A stretch of DNA of 6,394 bases from Hungatella sp. UBA5982. Lineage in GTDB: Bacteria; Bacillota; Clostridia; Lachnospirales; Lachnospiraceae. This document shows positions 1 through 5,559 of this stretch, in pieces (position 1 is the first letter of the stretch; every line of letters begins with the position of its first letter). The notes beneath the pieces are model-generated. The model had not been told where the DNA came from, ran no database searches, and saw nothing but the letters and a program-made list of their open reading frames with translations. The stretch covers positions 11,325 to 17,718 of the forward strand of contig DJBG01000043.1 in assembly GCA_002429965.1 (NCBI GenBank), written 5' to 3'. A program made the translations under genes and the position numbers.

Positions 1-1088
1 ACGTCAAAAATATAAGTAAGGTCCGTCAAACTGCTGCCCAGTTGGCAAACCAATTTGATTCTTTGAGATTCCCCGCCCGAAAGAGTGGAGGTTTGTCTGC
101 TTAAACTCAAATAATCCAATCCAATGGATACCATTTGCTGCAGACGATTCACCAATTCTGAAACGATTGTAGCCGCCACTGGAGCATTGATTAACTGGAT
201 AAAACCTAATAGTTCGTTTATCTGCATATCAGCGCATTCCGCTATATTTTTACCGTTCACTTTGCAGGATAATACTTCATCATTCAGGCGGGCCCCGTGG
301 CAGTGGGGGCAATCCTGCTTTATGACAAAGCCCTCAATTTCTTTGCTGTATCTAACCTTTTCGCCATCCTCTTTTTTGAGAAAGCTCCGCTCGATCCGTG
401 GAATCACCCCTTCATACAATGAAGTTTTAGGCCATTCGGGAAGAGGATCTTTCACCTTAATGCCGTCAGCGTAAAGCAGCAGCTCCAGTTCTTCGACGGA
501 ATAGTCTTTTATTTTTTTATCATTATCAAAATATCCAGAATAAATATAACGGGTCAGTCGCCAGCCGCCGGGTTCAAAAGTCGGAAAACGGATTGCTCCC
601 TCATTTAAGGATTTATTTTTATCTAACAGTCGTTCAATATCAACCGCTTCAATCTTTCCTAAGCCCTGGCAGCCGCCGCACATCCCAGCCGGATTATTGA
701 ACGAAAAAACATCGGAATAGCCGGCAAAAGGTTTTCCAATTCGTGAAAACAACAGACGCAATAAAGAATAAATATCTGTAATCGTGCCTACCGTTGACCG
801 TGCATTGCCGCCCAACCGTTTTTGGTTGATTATAAAAGCTACCGATAAATTTTCGATTGTATCCACATCGGGTTTTCCATAATGGGGCATACGGTGACGG
901 ATAAAACTGGTGTAGGTTTCATTTAATTGCCTTTGGGATTCTGCTGCTATTGTATCGAACACTAAAGACGATTTACCAGAACCGGATACTCCTGTAAAAA
1001 CCGTTATTTCTTTTTTGGGTATCAGGACATCTATGTTTTTTAGATTTCGCTCTCTTGCGCCAGATACCCGTATATCATTATCAGACAT
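1..1088 (-). CDS. UvrA-like ABC ATPase lacking the UvrB-binding domain (3' end cut by window edge)
   Basis: Open reading frame of 362 codons from ATG at 1088, running off the left edge. Seen: UvrA-type start region (GARERNLKNI, residues 10-19), Walker A GVSGSGKSS (33-41), the UvrA signature stretch around residues 95-118 (ARSTVGTITDIYSLL), FSFNNPAG-MCGGC-QGLG (128-144), CPHCHGARL (260-268), ABC signature LSGGES (336-341) and a Walker B strand YIFD (359-362). Compared with E. coli UvrA, the sequence jumps directly from the ...LLFSRIG segment to FSFNNPAG, so the UvrB-binding domain and the first CxxC pair of the adjoining zinc module are absent. Such UvrA2/class II paralogues are associated with drug or DNA-damage tolerance independent of UvrB; a cytosolic nucleotide-binding role is expected, the ligand is unknown. 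The residue after the Walker B Asp begins with GT, hence Val instead of the usual catalytic Glu. A GGAAAGG ribosome binding site precedes the ATG by seven bases. Family is certain, function is not. Confidence 0.9.
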   Translation of the reverse strand, partial: MSDNDIRVSGARERNLKNIDVLIPKKEITVFTGVSGSGKSSLVFDTIAAESQRQLNETYTSFIRHRMPHYGKPDVDTIENLSVAFIINQKRLGGNARSTVGTITDIYSLLRLLFSRIGKPFAGYSDVFSFNNPAGMCGGCQGLGKIEAVDIERLLDKNKSLNEGAIRFPTFEPGGWRLTRYIYSGYFDNDKKIKDYSVEELELLLYADGIKVKDPLPEWPKTSLYEGVIPRIERSFLKKEDGEKVRYSKEIEGFVIKQDCPHCHGARLNDEVLSCKVNGKNIAECADMQINELLGFIQLINAPVAATIVSELVNRLQQMVSIGLDYLSLSRQTSTLSGGESQRIKLVCQLGSSLTDLTYIFD

Positions 1089-1105
1089 AATTTTACCTTT
1101 CCATT

Positions 1106-1129
1106 ATATATTTGACACAGTCAATATAT
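1106..1129. promoter_or_regulatory. Imperfect palindrome (operator-like) in the leader of the UvrA-like gene
   Basis: Arms ATATATTTGAC (1106-1116) and GTCAATATAT (1120-1129) are reverse complements apart from one extra T, with an ACA centre. The site lies 18 bases upstream of the ATG, between the candidate promoter at 1145-1173 and the ribosome binding site, which is where a repressor would block a transcript starting near 1138. No regulator gene sits next to it in the window, so binding by a protein is inference; the A+T-rich half of the arms weakens the case. Confidence 0.35.
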
Positions 1130-1144
1130 GAGTGTCTCAACTAT

Positions 1145-1173
1145 ATCTTATCATCATTTTTACTTCTTTGCAA
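1145..1173 (-). promoter_or_regulatory. Candidate sigma-A promoter for the UvrA-like gene
   Basis: On the minus strand TTGCAA (1173-1168) and TAAGAT (1150-1145) are separated by exactly 17 bases; each hexamer matches consensus at four of six positions. Transcription would start near 1138, about 50 bases before the ATG at 1088, leaving the palindrome at 1106-1129 inside the leader. A TATAAT at 1108-1103 is closer to the gene but has no partner -35 at proper distance and would place the start inside the ribosome binding site. Confidence 0.35.
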
Positions 1174-1192
1174 TGATATAGAATAGAACTTT

Positions 1193-1318
1193 ATGGAAAT
1201 ATATTTACCTATCCTGCTGAACTATGAACAAGCATACGACTTCCGCGCTTTCGGATAGACGATAATGAACAAAAGCAAAGAACGGGCTGAACGCATGAAA
1301 CCCTTTAAACGCACATAA
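1193..1318 (+). pseudogene. Possible remnant of an XRE-type regulator of ICE type
   Basis: One plus frame from ATG 1193 reads to an in-frame TAG at 1256-1258 and then on to TAA at 1316-1318. Just before the TAG it encodes YDFRAFG; as I recall, small helix-turn-helix regulators of Tn916/Tn1549-like elements begin with a similar YDFRAFGQAI stretch, where a CAG-to-TAG change would give the stop seen here. The part after the stop (TIMNKSKERAERMKPFKRT) does not match the helix-turn-helix well, and there is no ribosome binding site. This may be a scrap left by a mobile element or simply chance. The rest of the gene-free stretch 1089-1390 holds only the signals listed around it. Confidence 0.2.
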
Positions 1319-1334
1319 AAAGCAGATACTGCGC

Positions 1335-1372
1335 GAAAAAGGCGGTCCCCAGCATGGTTCTTCGCCTTTTTC
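1335..1372 (-). terminator. Hairpin terminator downstream of the GNAT gene
   Basis: A perfect 10-base inverted repeat, GAAAAAGGCG (1335-1344) and CGCCTTTTTC (1363-1372), encloses an 18-base loop. It begins 18 bases past the acetyltransferase stop codon at 1391. Read on the minus strand the stem ends in a run of T, as expected for intrinsic termination; on the plus strand it also ends in five T, so it may work in both directions. Confidence 0.65.
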
Positions 1373-1390
1373 TAATCAACCTGTTAATAT

Positions 1391-1834
1391 TCAATTGTCA
1401 CTCAATTTGAGATGCAGTATTGGAAATGGTCTGCCTTGTTCATCAAGCTCTGACCTGCTAATGATATGAAATTTCATGTGTTTATAAAATCCTATGCCCT
1501 GATCATTCTGTTCATTTACATCTACATATTTTGCATCTAAGTTATCTACAGCATAACGAATAAGCTTCTTTCCGATTCCTTTTCCTCTGGCCCTATCATG
1601 TATAAACAGCATCTCAATTTTATTGTTGGCTACACCTATGAAACCATGAGCAGTATCATCAACATAATAACAATACAAATGTTCAATTTCTTTTAATCCC
1701 TTTACAACTTCCGGTTTGATTGCCTGGATGTCACTTTCTGACAAAAATGTATGAGTTGCTGCAACAGCAGATTCCCAGATATTTAGTAAATCATTTATTT
1801 TATTCCTGTTATTTATGGAATGAATATTTGACAT
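1391..1834 (-). CDS. YjaB-family GNAT N-acetyltransferase
   Basis: A 147-residue single-domain acetyltransferase that should transfer the acetyl group of acetyl-CoA to an amine. Seen: the coenzyme-A pyrophosphate-binding loop RGKGIGKK (R83, G86, G88), the strand KIEMLFIHD before it (72-80), and the C-terminal DVNEQNDQGIGFYKHMKF block (105-122) with Tyr117 in the place of the usual general acid. The pattern WESAVAATHTFLS (20-32), NEQN, and SELDEQGRPFPILHL (128-142) follows E. coli YjaB closely, including length, so I place it in that family; YjaB has been reported as a protein lysine acetyltransferase, but the substrate here is unknown. Start: ATG at 1834 has AGGAGGT six bases upstream, while the longer frame from 1900 would put its start inside the promoter and is rejected. 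Transcribed away from the GyrI-like gene and followed by its own terminator. Confidence 0.88.
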   Translation of the reverse strand: MSNIHSINNRNKINDLLNIWESAVAATHTFLSESDIQAIKPEVVKGLKEIEHLYCYYVDDTAHGFIGVANNKIEMLFIHDRARGKGIGKKLIRYAVDNLDAKYVDVNEQNDQGIGFYKHMKFHIISRSELDEQGRPFPILHLKLSDN

Positions 1835-1840
1835 TTCATT

Positions 1841-1847
1841 ACCTCCT
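1841..1847 (-). promoter_or_regulatory. Ribosome binding site fixing the GNAT start
   Basis: AGGAGGT on the minus strand, six bases before the ATG at 1834. It selects this start over the in-frame ATG at 1900, which lies upstream of the transcription start predicted from the promoter at 1868-1896. Confidence 0.85.
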
Positions 1848-1867
1848 GTTCTTACAAGCTCGCTCTC

Positions 1868-1896
1868 ATTATATTGACTATTTGAGTTCATGTCAA
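1868..1896 (-). promoter_or_regulatory. Consensus sigma-A promoter of the GNAT gene
   Basis: TTGACA (1896-1891) and TATAAT (1873-1868) on the minus strand match consensus at all twelve positions with an ideal 17-base spacer. The predicted start of transcription is near 1861, giving a leader of about 27 bases that contains the AGGAGGT site. TTGAC at the -35 and GTCAA just before the -10 are inverted relative to each other, which might also bind a regulator. Confidence 0.8.
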
Positions 1897-1952
1897 ACAA
1901 ATACCGCGGTGCGCATCCATGAGATGTTTTCCTCCTGTCATAAAAACTTAAA

Positions 1953-1980
1953 TTGTATTCTGACAGATTTCTGTTAGAAT
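1953..1980 (+). promoter_or_regulatory. Promoter of the GyrI-like gene with overlapping operator-like dyad
   Basis: TTGTAT (1953-1958) and an extended -10, TGT-TAGAAT (1972-1980), are separated by 16 bases; the -10 matches consensus at five of six positions. A dyad with arms ATTCTGACAG (1957-1966) and CTGTTAGAAT (1971-1980), one mismatch and a four-base centre, covers the spacer and the whole -10. A dimeric repressor or activator bound there would control access of RNA polymerase. Transcription would start near 1987, about 29 bases before the ATG. Confidence 0.55.
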
Positions 1981-2015
1981 AAGGTTATAAAAAATTGTAA
2001 ATAGGGGGAAGAAAA

Positions 2016-2543
2016 ATGGCAAAGATTATTAAAGTCTATAAAGAGCATTTACCCTCATTGCGTTTTATTGGGAAATGCTATACCAACGCTGACAGAGATG
2101 GTGGATTTGGTCACAAATGGATGGAATGGTTTCAAAACGGCTGGTTTGAGGAGCTTGAAAAACTGTGCGGGGATCCAAATATTGAAAACAGTTTTCTGGG
2201 CTTTATGCGCTGCAACAGCAGCAATTTTGAAAACACTTTTGAATACTGGATTGGCATGTTCCTTCCATCAGATACATCTGTTCCCGATGGTTATGATTTT
2301 ATAGATTTGGACGAGGCCAGCATCGGTGTATGCTGGATTAAAGGCAAAGAGGATGACGGCAGCATCTATGGCATGCATGATGAGTGCATTCTTAAATTCC
2401 AGGAATATGATATGGGTAATTTTAAAAACGATAATGAAAAAAGAGCTTATTTTTTCGAAAGGTATAACTGTCCGCGATTTTCCGAGAAGGATGAACAAGG
2501 TAATGTTATTTTAGACTACTGTATTTACTTGTCAGAACAATAG
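2016..2543 (+). CDS. Stand-alone GyrI-like small-molecule-binding protein
   Basis: A 175-residue cytosolic protein with the GyrI-like/AraC effector-binding fold (inferred from pattern). Seen: N-terminal strand LPSLRFIGKCY (12-22), a tryptophan-rich helix region (K34 to L50, with W35, W38, W43), the strand FEYWIGMF (75-82), the pair GYDFIDLDEASIGVCWIKG (92-110), and the closing segment RYNCPRF then DEQGNVILDYCIYL (149-172), typical of this family. There is no helix-turn-helix, so the protein senses, sequesters or modifies a ligand rather than binding DNA itself; related single-domain proteins bind cationic hydrophobic drugs, protect gyrase, or hydrolyse cyclopropane-type toxins. The ligand here is unknown. 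The start has AGGGGGA about seven bases upstream. The divergent acetyltransferase gene and the dyad over its promoter hint at inducible expression. Ends ahead of a hairpin at 2562-2598. Confidence 0.75.
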   Translation: MAKIIKVYKEHLPSLRFIGKCYTNADRDGGFGHKWMEWFQNGWFEELEKLCGDPNIENSFLGFMRCNSSNFENTFEYWIGMFLPSDTSVPDGYDFIDLDEASIGVCWIKGKEDDGSIYGMHDECILKFQEYDMGNFKNDNEKRAYFFERYNCPRFSEKDEQGNVILDYCIYLSEQ

Positions 2544-2561
2544 GCTGAAAATGATCTGGCA

Positions 2562-2598
2562 GAACCCCCGCGTAAGCCAATGGTTTACACGGGGATTC
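2562..2598 (+). terminator. Long imperfect hairpin after the GyrI-like gene, probable terminator
   Basis: Arms GAACCCCCGCGTAAGCC (2562-2578) and GGTTTACACGGGGATTC (2582-2598) pair over 17 positions, with two C-A mismatches and one G-U pair, around a three-base loop. It starts 18 bases after the stop codon. The T-rich stretch that follows (TTATGCTCTTTT) is broken, so termination may be inefficient. The remaining sequence to 2837 shows no gene and no convincing promoter; TTGAAA near 2764 has no well-placed -10. Confidence 0.5.
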
Positions 2599-2837
2599 TT
2601 ATGCTCTTTTGCAGTGACTGTTCTCAATAATGGCTAAAATTCCTTTCAACCTTTTATAATATATTTCGTGTAATTAGATGTAAGTCAAATTAAATGGATT
2701 TTTGCAGTCCCTGCACATCCGTCCCCGCAATACTGCTCTGATTCATTTATCAGAAAATATTATTGAAAATTCCGCATCTTGTTTATTCTATAGATAAGGA
2801 AAAGATTTTGCTCACTAACAGCTAAAAGGAAAGGATT

Positions 2838-3464
2838 ATGGTATTTAACATGCAAGAATGGATCATAAACACGATGAACCAATTTGGATATGCTGGCATT
2901 GCCCTGTTGATTGCAATCGAAAACATATTTCCACCAATTCCGTCTGAAGTTATTCTCACCTTTGGCGGATTCATGACAACAAAAAGCAACTTGAATATTT
3001 GGCTGGTGCTTCTTTCCGCCACAACCGGTTCGACTGCCGGAGCCATCGTTTTATATTACATCGGACGGTTGGTAACGCCGGAACGCTTAGGGCGATTCAT
3101 CGACAGATGGGGTTTTCTTCTTCAATTGAAGACACAAGATATATTAAAAGCGGAAAACTGGTTTAACCGGCGGGGAAGCCTTACTGTCTTTTTCTGCCGG
3201 TTTATCCCTATTGTCAGAAGTCTCATCTCCATCCCCGCCGGAATGGCAAAATTGAAAATGAGTAAATTCTTGTTTTATACTGTATCGGGTACGGCAATCT
3301 GGAATGTTATACTTATTAATCTGGGGGCTTTTGCCGGAGAGAAATGGAGTATCATTGCAGATTACATCAACACATATTCCTATGTTGTTTTTATCCTGCT
3401 GGCATTTGCAGGTGTGGGTATTATCATCTGGCTGATGTGTAGAAAAAAATCAAAAAAAGTTTAG
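2838..3464 (+). CDS. DedA-family membrane protein
   Basis: A 208-residue integral membrane protein of the DedA/SNARE-associated family (VTT domain). Seen: a hydrophobic entry with Glu28 in AIENIFPPIPSEVIL (26-40), the glycine/alanine-rich membrane segment 54-76, the hallmark FFCRFIPIVRSLISIPAGMA (118-137) carrying Arg121, Pro124 and Arg127, then membrane segments at about 143-166 and 181-200 and a basic tail RKKSKKV that should stay in the cytoplasm. Length is normal for the family. DedA proteins have been linked to membrane potential and envelope homeostasis, and some (UptA of Bacillus) recycle undecaprenyl phosphate; which role this one has cannot be told. The start at 2838 is chosen because AAGGAAAGG lies just upstream, while Met5 has no such site. 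Monocistronic by appearance, with a 294-base gap before it. Confidence 0.93.
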   Translation: MVFNMQEWIINTMNQFGYAGIALLIAIENIFPPIPSEVILTFGGFMTTKSNLNIWLVLLSATTGSTAGAIVLYYIGRLVTPERLGRFIDRWGFLLQLKTQDILKAENWFNRRGSLTVFFCRFIPIVRSLISIPAGMAKLKMSKFLFYTVSGTAIWNVILINLGAFAGEKWSIIADYINTYSYVVFILLAFAGVGIIIWLMCRKKSKKV

Positions 3465-3527
3465 AAACTGACTAAAAAAGCTGCGGGCTTTAACCTGAAA
3501 ATAAATCAGTCAAAGGGAGGTGATGTT

Positions 3528-3611
3528 TTGAATGATATTGAGCTAATCAAATCCTGTCAAAAGGGGGACAGCTTCTGTTCCGGCTGCGGTAATAAGGTTT
3601 TGAAGAGTTAA
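3528..3611 (+). CDS. 27-codon ORF with strong Shine-Dalgarno; possible gene remnant or microprotein
   Basis: A TTG start at 3528 is preceded by AAAGGGAGGTGAT (3512-3524), which nearly equals the full complement of the 16S rRNA tail. The encoded peptide opens with NDIELIKSCQKGDS, like the N-terminus of extracytoplasmic-function sigma factors, and then passes straight into FCSGCGNKVLKS, like the last CxxCG knuckle of a zinc ribbon. That combination suggests two gene ends joined by a deletion, but an expressed microprotein cannot be excluded. It lies 63 bases after the DedA gene on the same strand. The TTG is only three bases from the end of the Shine-Dalgarno, a short spacing. Not recognised as any named gene. 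Confidence 0.35.
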   Translation: MNDIELIKSCQKGDSFCSGCGNKVLKS

Positions 3612-3675
3612 AGAATACCTTGGTGCAGTATAGTGGAGTATGGTGGATGTAAGTGTGTAAGGTAAGGATGAAATT

Positions 3676-3707
3676 GGGCCGTTGCAATTTTTCCGGTGCA
3701 ACGGCTC
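3676..3707. terminator. Hairpin terminator between convergent transcription units
   Basis: Arms GGGCCGTTGCA (3676-3686) and TGCAACGGCTC (3697-3707) pair over eleven positions with one G-U pair and a ten-base loop. It lies 11 bases past the stop of the minus-strand membrane protein and downstream of the plus-strand DedA gene and 27-codon ORF, so it is well placed to end transcripts from both sides. The T tract is short in either direction (CTCTTTG on the plus strand). Confidence 0.6.
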
Positions 3708-3718
3708 TTTGATATCAT

Positions 3719-3997
3719 TTAATCTTTTATAAAAACCTGAGCCATATGAATGAGAAAGCCCAGTGTACGCAGGAAAAATACACACCCTGCAGCCACGTAT
3801 ACCCAGGGATGATTCAACGTTCTGAGTAACCATAAAAGCAGCATCACAGCAGCTGCATCCCGCATATACCGTCCAAACAGTAACCCGGCTTTCTCTTCTT
3901 TTAGGGACAGGGACATATCAGCGCTTATCAGCCATCGCCACCTTGGAGAAGAAAAAACAAAGGAAAGAAATGAAAAAAGCACAATTCCATAAATCAT
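3719..3997 (-). CDS. Small membrane protein of unknown function, coupled to the compatible-solute transporter
   Basis: A 92-residue hydrophobic protein that I do not recognise. Seen: a membrane segment at about residues 2-16, a charged loop with RWRW and KEEK (19-46), and two close membrane segments at about 48-61 and 66-84, ending in FIKD. Its ATG overlaps the TGA of the fused permease gene (ATGA, 3994-3997), and no good ribosome binding site precedes it, so it is most likely translated by ribosomes finishing the upstream gene. This ties its expression to the transporter. A role as accessory or regulatory subunit is an inference from position only; an unrelated passenger is the alternative. 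It is the last gene of the operon, ending just before the hairpin at 3676-3707. Confidence 0.72.
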   Translation of the reverse strand: MIYGIVLFSFLSFVFSSPRWRWLISADMSLSLKEEKAGLLFGRYMRDAAAVMLLLWLLRTLNHPWVYVAAGCVFFLRTLGFLIHMAQVFIKD

Positions 3998-5559
3998 GAT
4001 ATCAATCCATTCTCTTTTAGAAATTCCTGGGCTACAGCAGCAGGTGACTGCTGTAATTCATCCACTTTGTAGTTCAGTTCAATCATAACCTCATTGGTTA
4101 AAAATGGTGCCAATTCTTCCATGATACCGGCGATTTCCGGACATTTCTCCAATGCGTCCGCCCGAATAATCGGAATTGCAAAATAGGGTGGAAAAAAGTT
4201 CTTATCATCTGCCAGCGTTTTTAAGTCGAATTTTTTTAAAAGTCCGTCCGTGGAGAAGGCATCAATGACATCCACCTCACCGCTTCCCAGAGCCATATAG
4301 CGGGGAGAAGAGTCTAAGGTAAGGTTTTTTCCTATTTGGAAACCATATGATTTCTGCAGTCCGGATAATCCATCCTCCCGGTTGGAGAATTCAAACGTAG
4401 TACCGGATGTCAAGCTTCCGCTTATTTTAGCAAGATCACTTATTTTATCCAAATGATACTTCTCTGCCGTTTCCTGAGTTACAGCCAATGTATAAGTATT
4501 ATTAAAGCTCATCTGCTGAAGCACTTCCAGATCAAGCTGCTCCTTATACTCTTTCTTTACCGTCTGATACACTTGTTCCATATCACTGATAGGCGGATAT
4601 TTGAAGATGTCAGTGTATGAGGTACCGCTGTAGTCAATATAAAGATCAATATCTCCGGTCTTCATTGCAGCAAAGCATACCTGTGACCCACCCAGGCTCA
4701 GTTTTCTGTTTACGGTGATATCAGTTCTGTCTTCTATTAAATCCGCCACCATATTCCCAAGGATCTCCTGCTCCGTAAAATCCTTGGAGCCGACTGAGAG
4801 TGTACGCACATCCCCTGATACACTGCCAACGGATGTGAAAAGAAATATAGCCGCAATAAGCATCGCAGCCGCTCCAAGCATTGCCTTTTGGATATTCCTG
4901 CTTTTTTTCTTAACCGAGGCATCTCCCTTTTGAAGGCTGACCGGCGTTACCAGCTTTTCAATCAGACCAATCAGAAAGTCTACCATCAATGCCAATATAC
5001 AGGCAGGAATAGCGCCCGCCAGGATTTGAATGTTATTCACCGTCCGGATGCCGGAAAACACCAGATATCCCAGGCCGCCAGCTCCAATAAACGCAGCCAT
5101 GGTCATAAGCCCCACCGCTGTTACGGAAGCGATCCTCACTCCTGCCATAATGATCGGAAGAGCAAGGGGAATCTGCACCTTAGTCAGCACCTGAAACGGC
5201 GTCAATCCGATTCCTCTGGCAGCCTCCAGCGTCTGGGGATTGATATTATCAATTCCTGTATAGGTATTCTTAATAATGGGAAGAAGAGAATAAAGAACGA
5301 CTGCAACAATTGCAGGAATGATACCGATTCCCAATAGTGGGATCATGAAGCCAAGCAGTGCCATGCTGGGAATTGCCTGAATCACGTTTGCAACTGCTAA
5401 AATCGGTTTACTGGCTTTTGCCGCAAAGGAAATAAAAATTCCAAGGGGCACTCCTATCAGGATGGCCAAACCCACCGATACGGCAGTCAGCTTCAGATGT
5501 TCGATCAATAATGAAAGGATCTGGGGATGATTGCTTATTATATAATTCCAAAAGTTCAT
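3994..5559 (-). CDS. Fused permease/substrate-binding protein of a glycine betaine/carnitine/choline-type ABC transporter
   Basis: A 521-residue fusion of an OpuCB-like permease and an OpuCC-like binding protein, of the layout also known for OpuF-type importers. Residues 1-200 form the permease: membrane segments at roughly 18-45, 53-73, 78-97, 136-160 and 176-200, with the ATPase-contact loop EAARGIGLTPF (112-122). After a basic linker (211-225) a membrane anchor at about 226-243 leads to the binding domain, which starts at TLSVGSKDFTEQEILG (253-268) and would sit outside the cell. Candidate ligand-cage aromatics by family pattern: Tyr310 in DLYIDYSGT, Tyr356 in NNTYTLAV, Phe435 in DAFSTDG (commonly Tyr), and Tyr459 in PPYFAIP. 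Thr313 after SG resembles the broad-specificity OpuCC rather than OpuBC, from memory. It imports osmoprotectants or choline-like solutes together with the ATPase. The ATG overlaps the ATPase stop (ATGA), with GGAGGAG shortly upstream. Confidence 0.92.
   Translation of the reverse strand: MNFWNYIISNHPQILSLLIEHLKLTAVSVGLAILIGVPLGIFISFAAKASKPILAVANVIQAIPSMALLGFMIPLLGIGIIPAIVAVVLYSLLPIIKNTYTGIDNINPQTLEAARGIGLTPFQVLTKVQIPLALPIIMAGVRIASVTAVGLMTMAAFIGAGGLGYLVFSGIRTVNNIQILAGAIPACILALMVDFLIGLIEKLVTPVSLQKGDASVKKKSRNIQKAMLGAAAMLIAAIFLFTSVGSVSGDVRTLSVGSKDFTEQEILGNMVADLIEDRTDITVNRKLSLGGSQVCFAAMKTGDIDLYIDYSGTSYTDIFKYPPISDMEQVYQTVKKEYKEQLDLEVLQQMSFNNTYTLAVTQETAEKYHLDKISDLAKISGSLTSGTTFEFSNREDGLSGLQKSYGFQIGKNLTLDSSPRYMALGSGEVDVIDAFSTDGLLKKFDLKTLADDKNFFPPYFAIPIIRADALEKCPEIAGIMEELAPFLTNEVMIELNYKVDELQQSPAAVAQEFLKENGLIS

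Noticed and set aside
124..474. Plus-strand open frame of 116 codons
   Set aside because: It is antisense to the UvrA-like gene, whose motifs run through the whole stretch; no ribosome binding site.
1103..1108. TATAAT as -10 of the UvrA-like gene
   Set aside because: No -35 at 16-18 bases, and transcription would start within the ribosome binding site.
1835..1900. N-terminal extension of the GNAT protein starting at ATG 1900
   Set aside because: The start would lie within the -35 region of the perfect promoter at 1868-1896, and family members begin at the downstream Met, which has its own AGGAGGT.
2599..2837. Regulatory RNA or riboswitch before the DedA gene
   Set aside because: Only short 4-5 base pair hairpins are visible and no known riboswitch core was recognised.
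3474..3492. AAAGC / GCTTT stem after the DedA gene as a terminator
   Set aside because: Only five base pairs and no T tract follows.
4888..5337. Plus-strand frame of 149 codons
   Set aside because: Antisense to the well-supported permease domain; composition (many His, Gln, Ser) is typical of a shadow frame.
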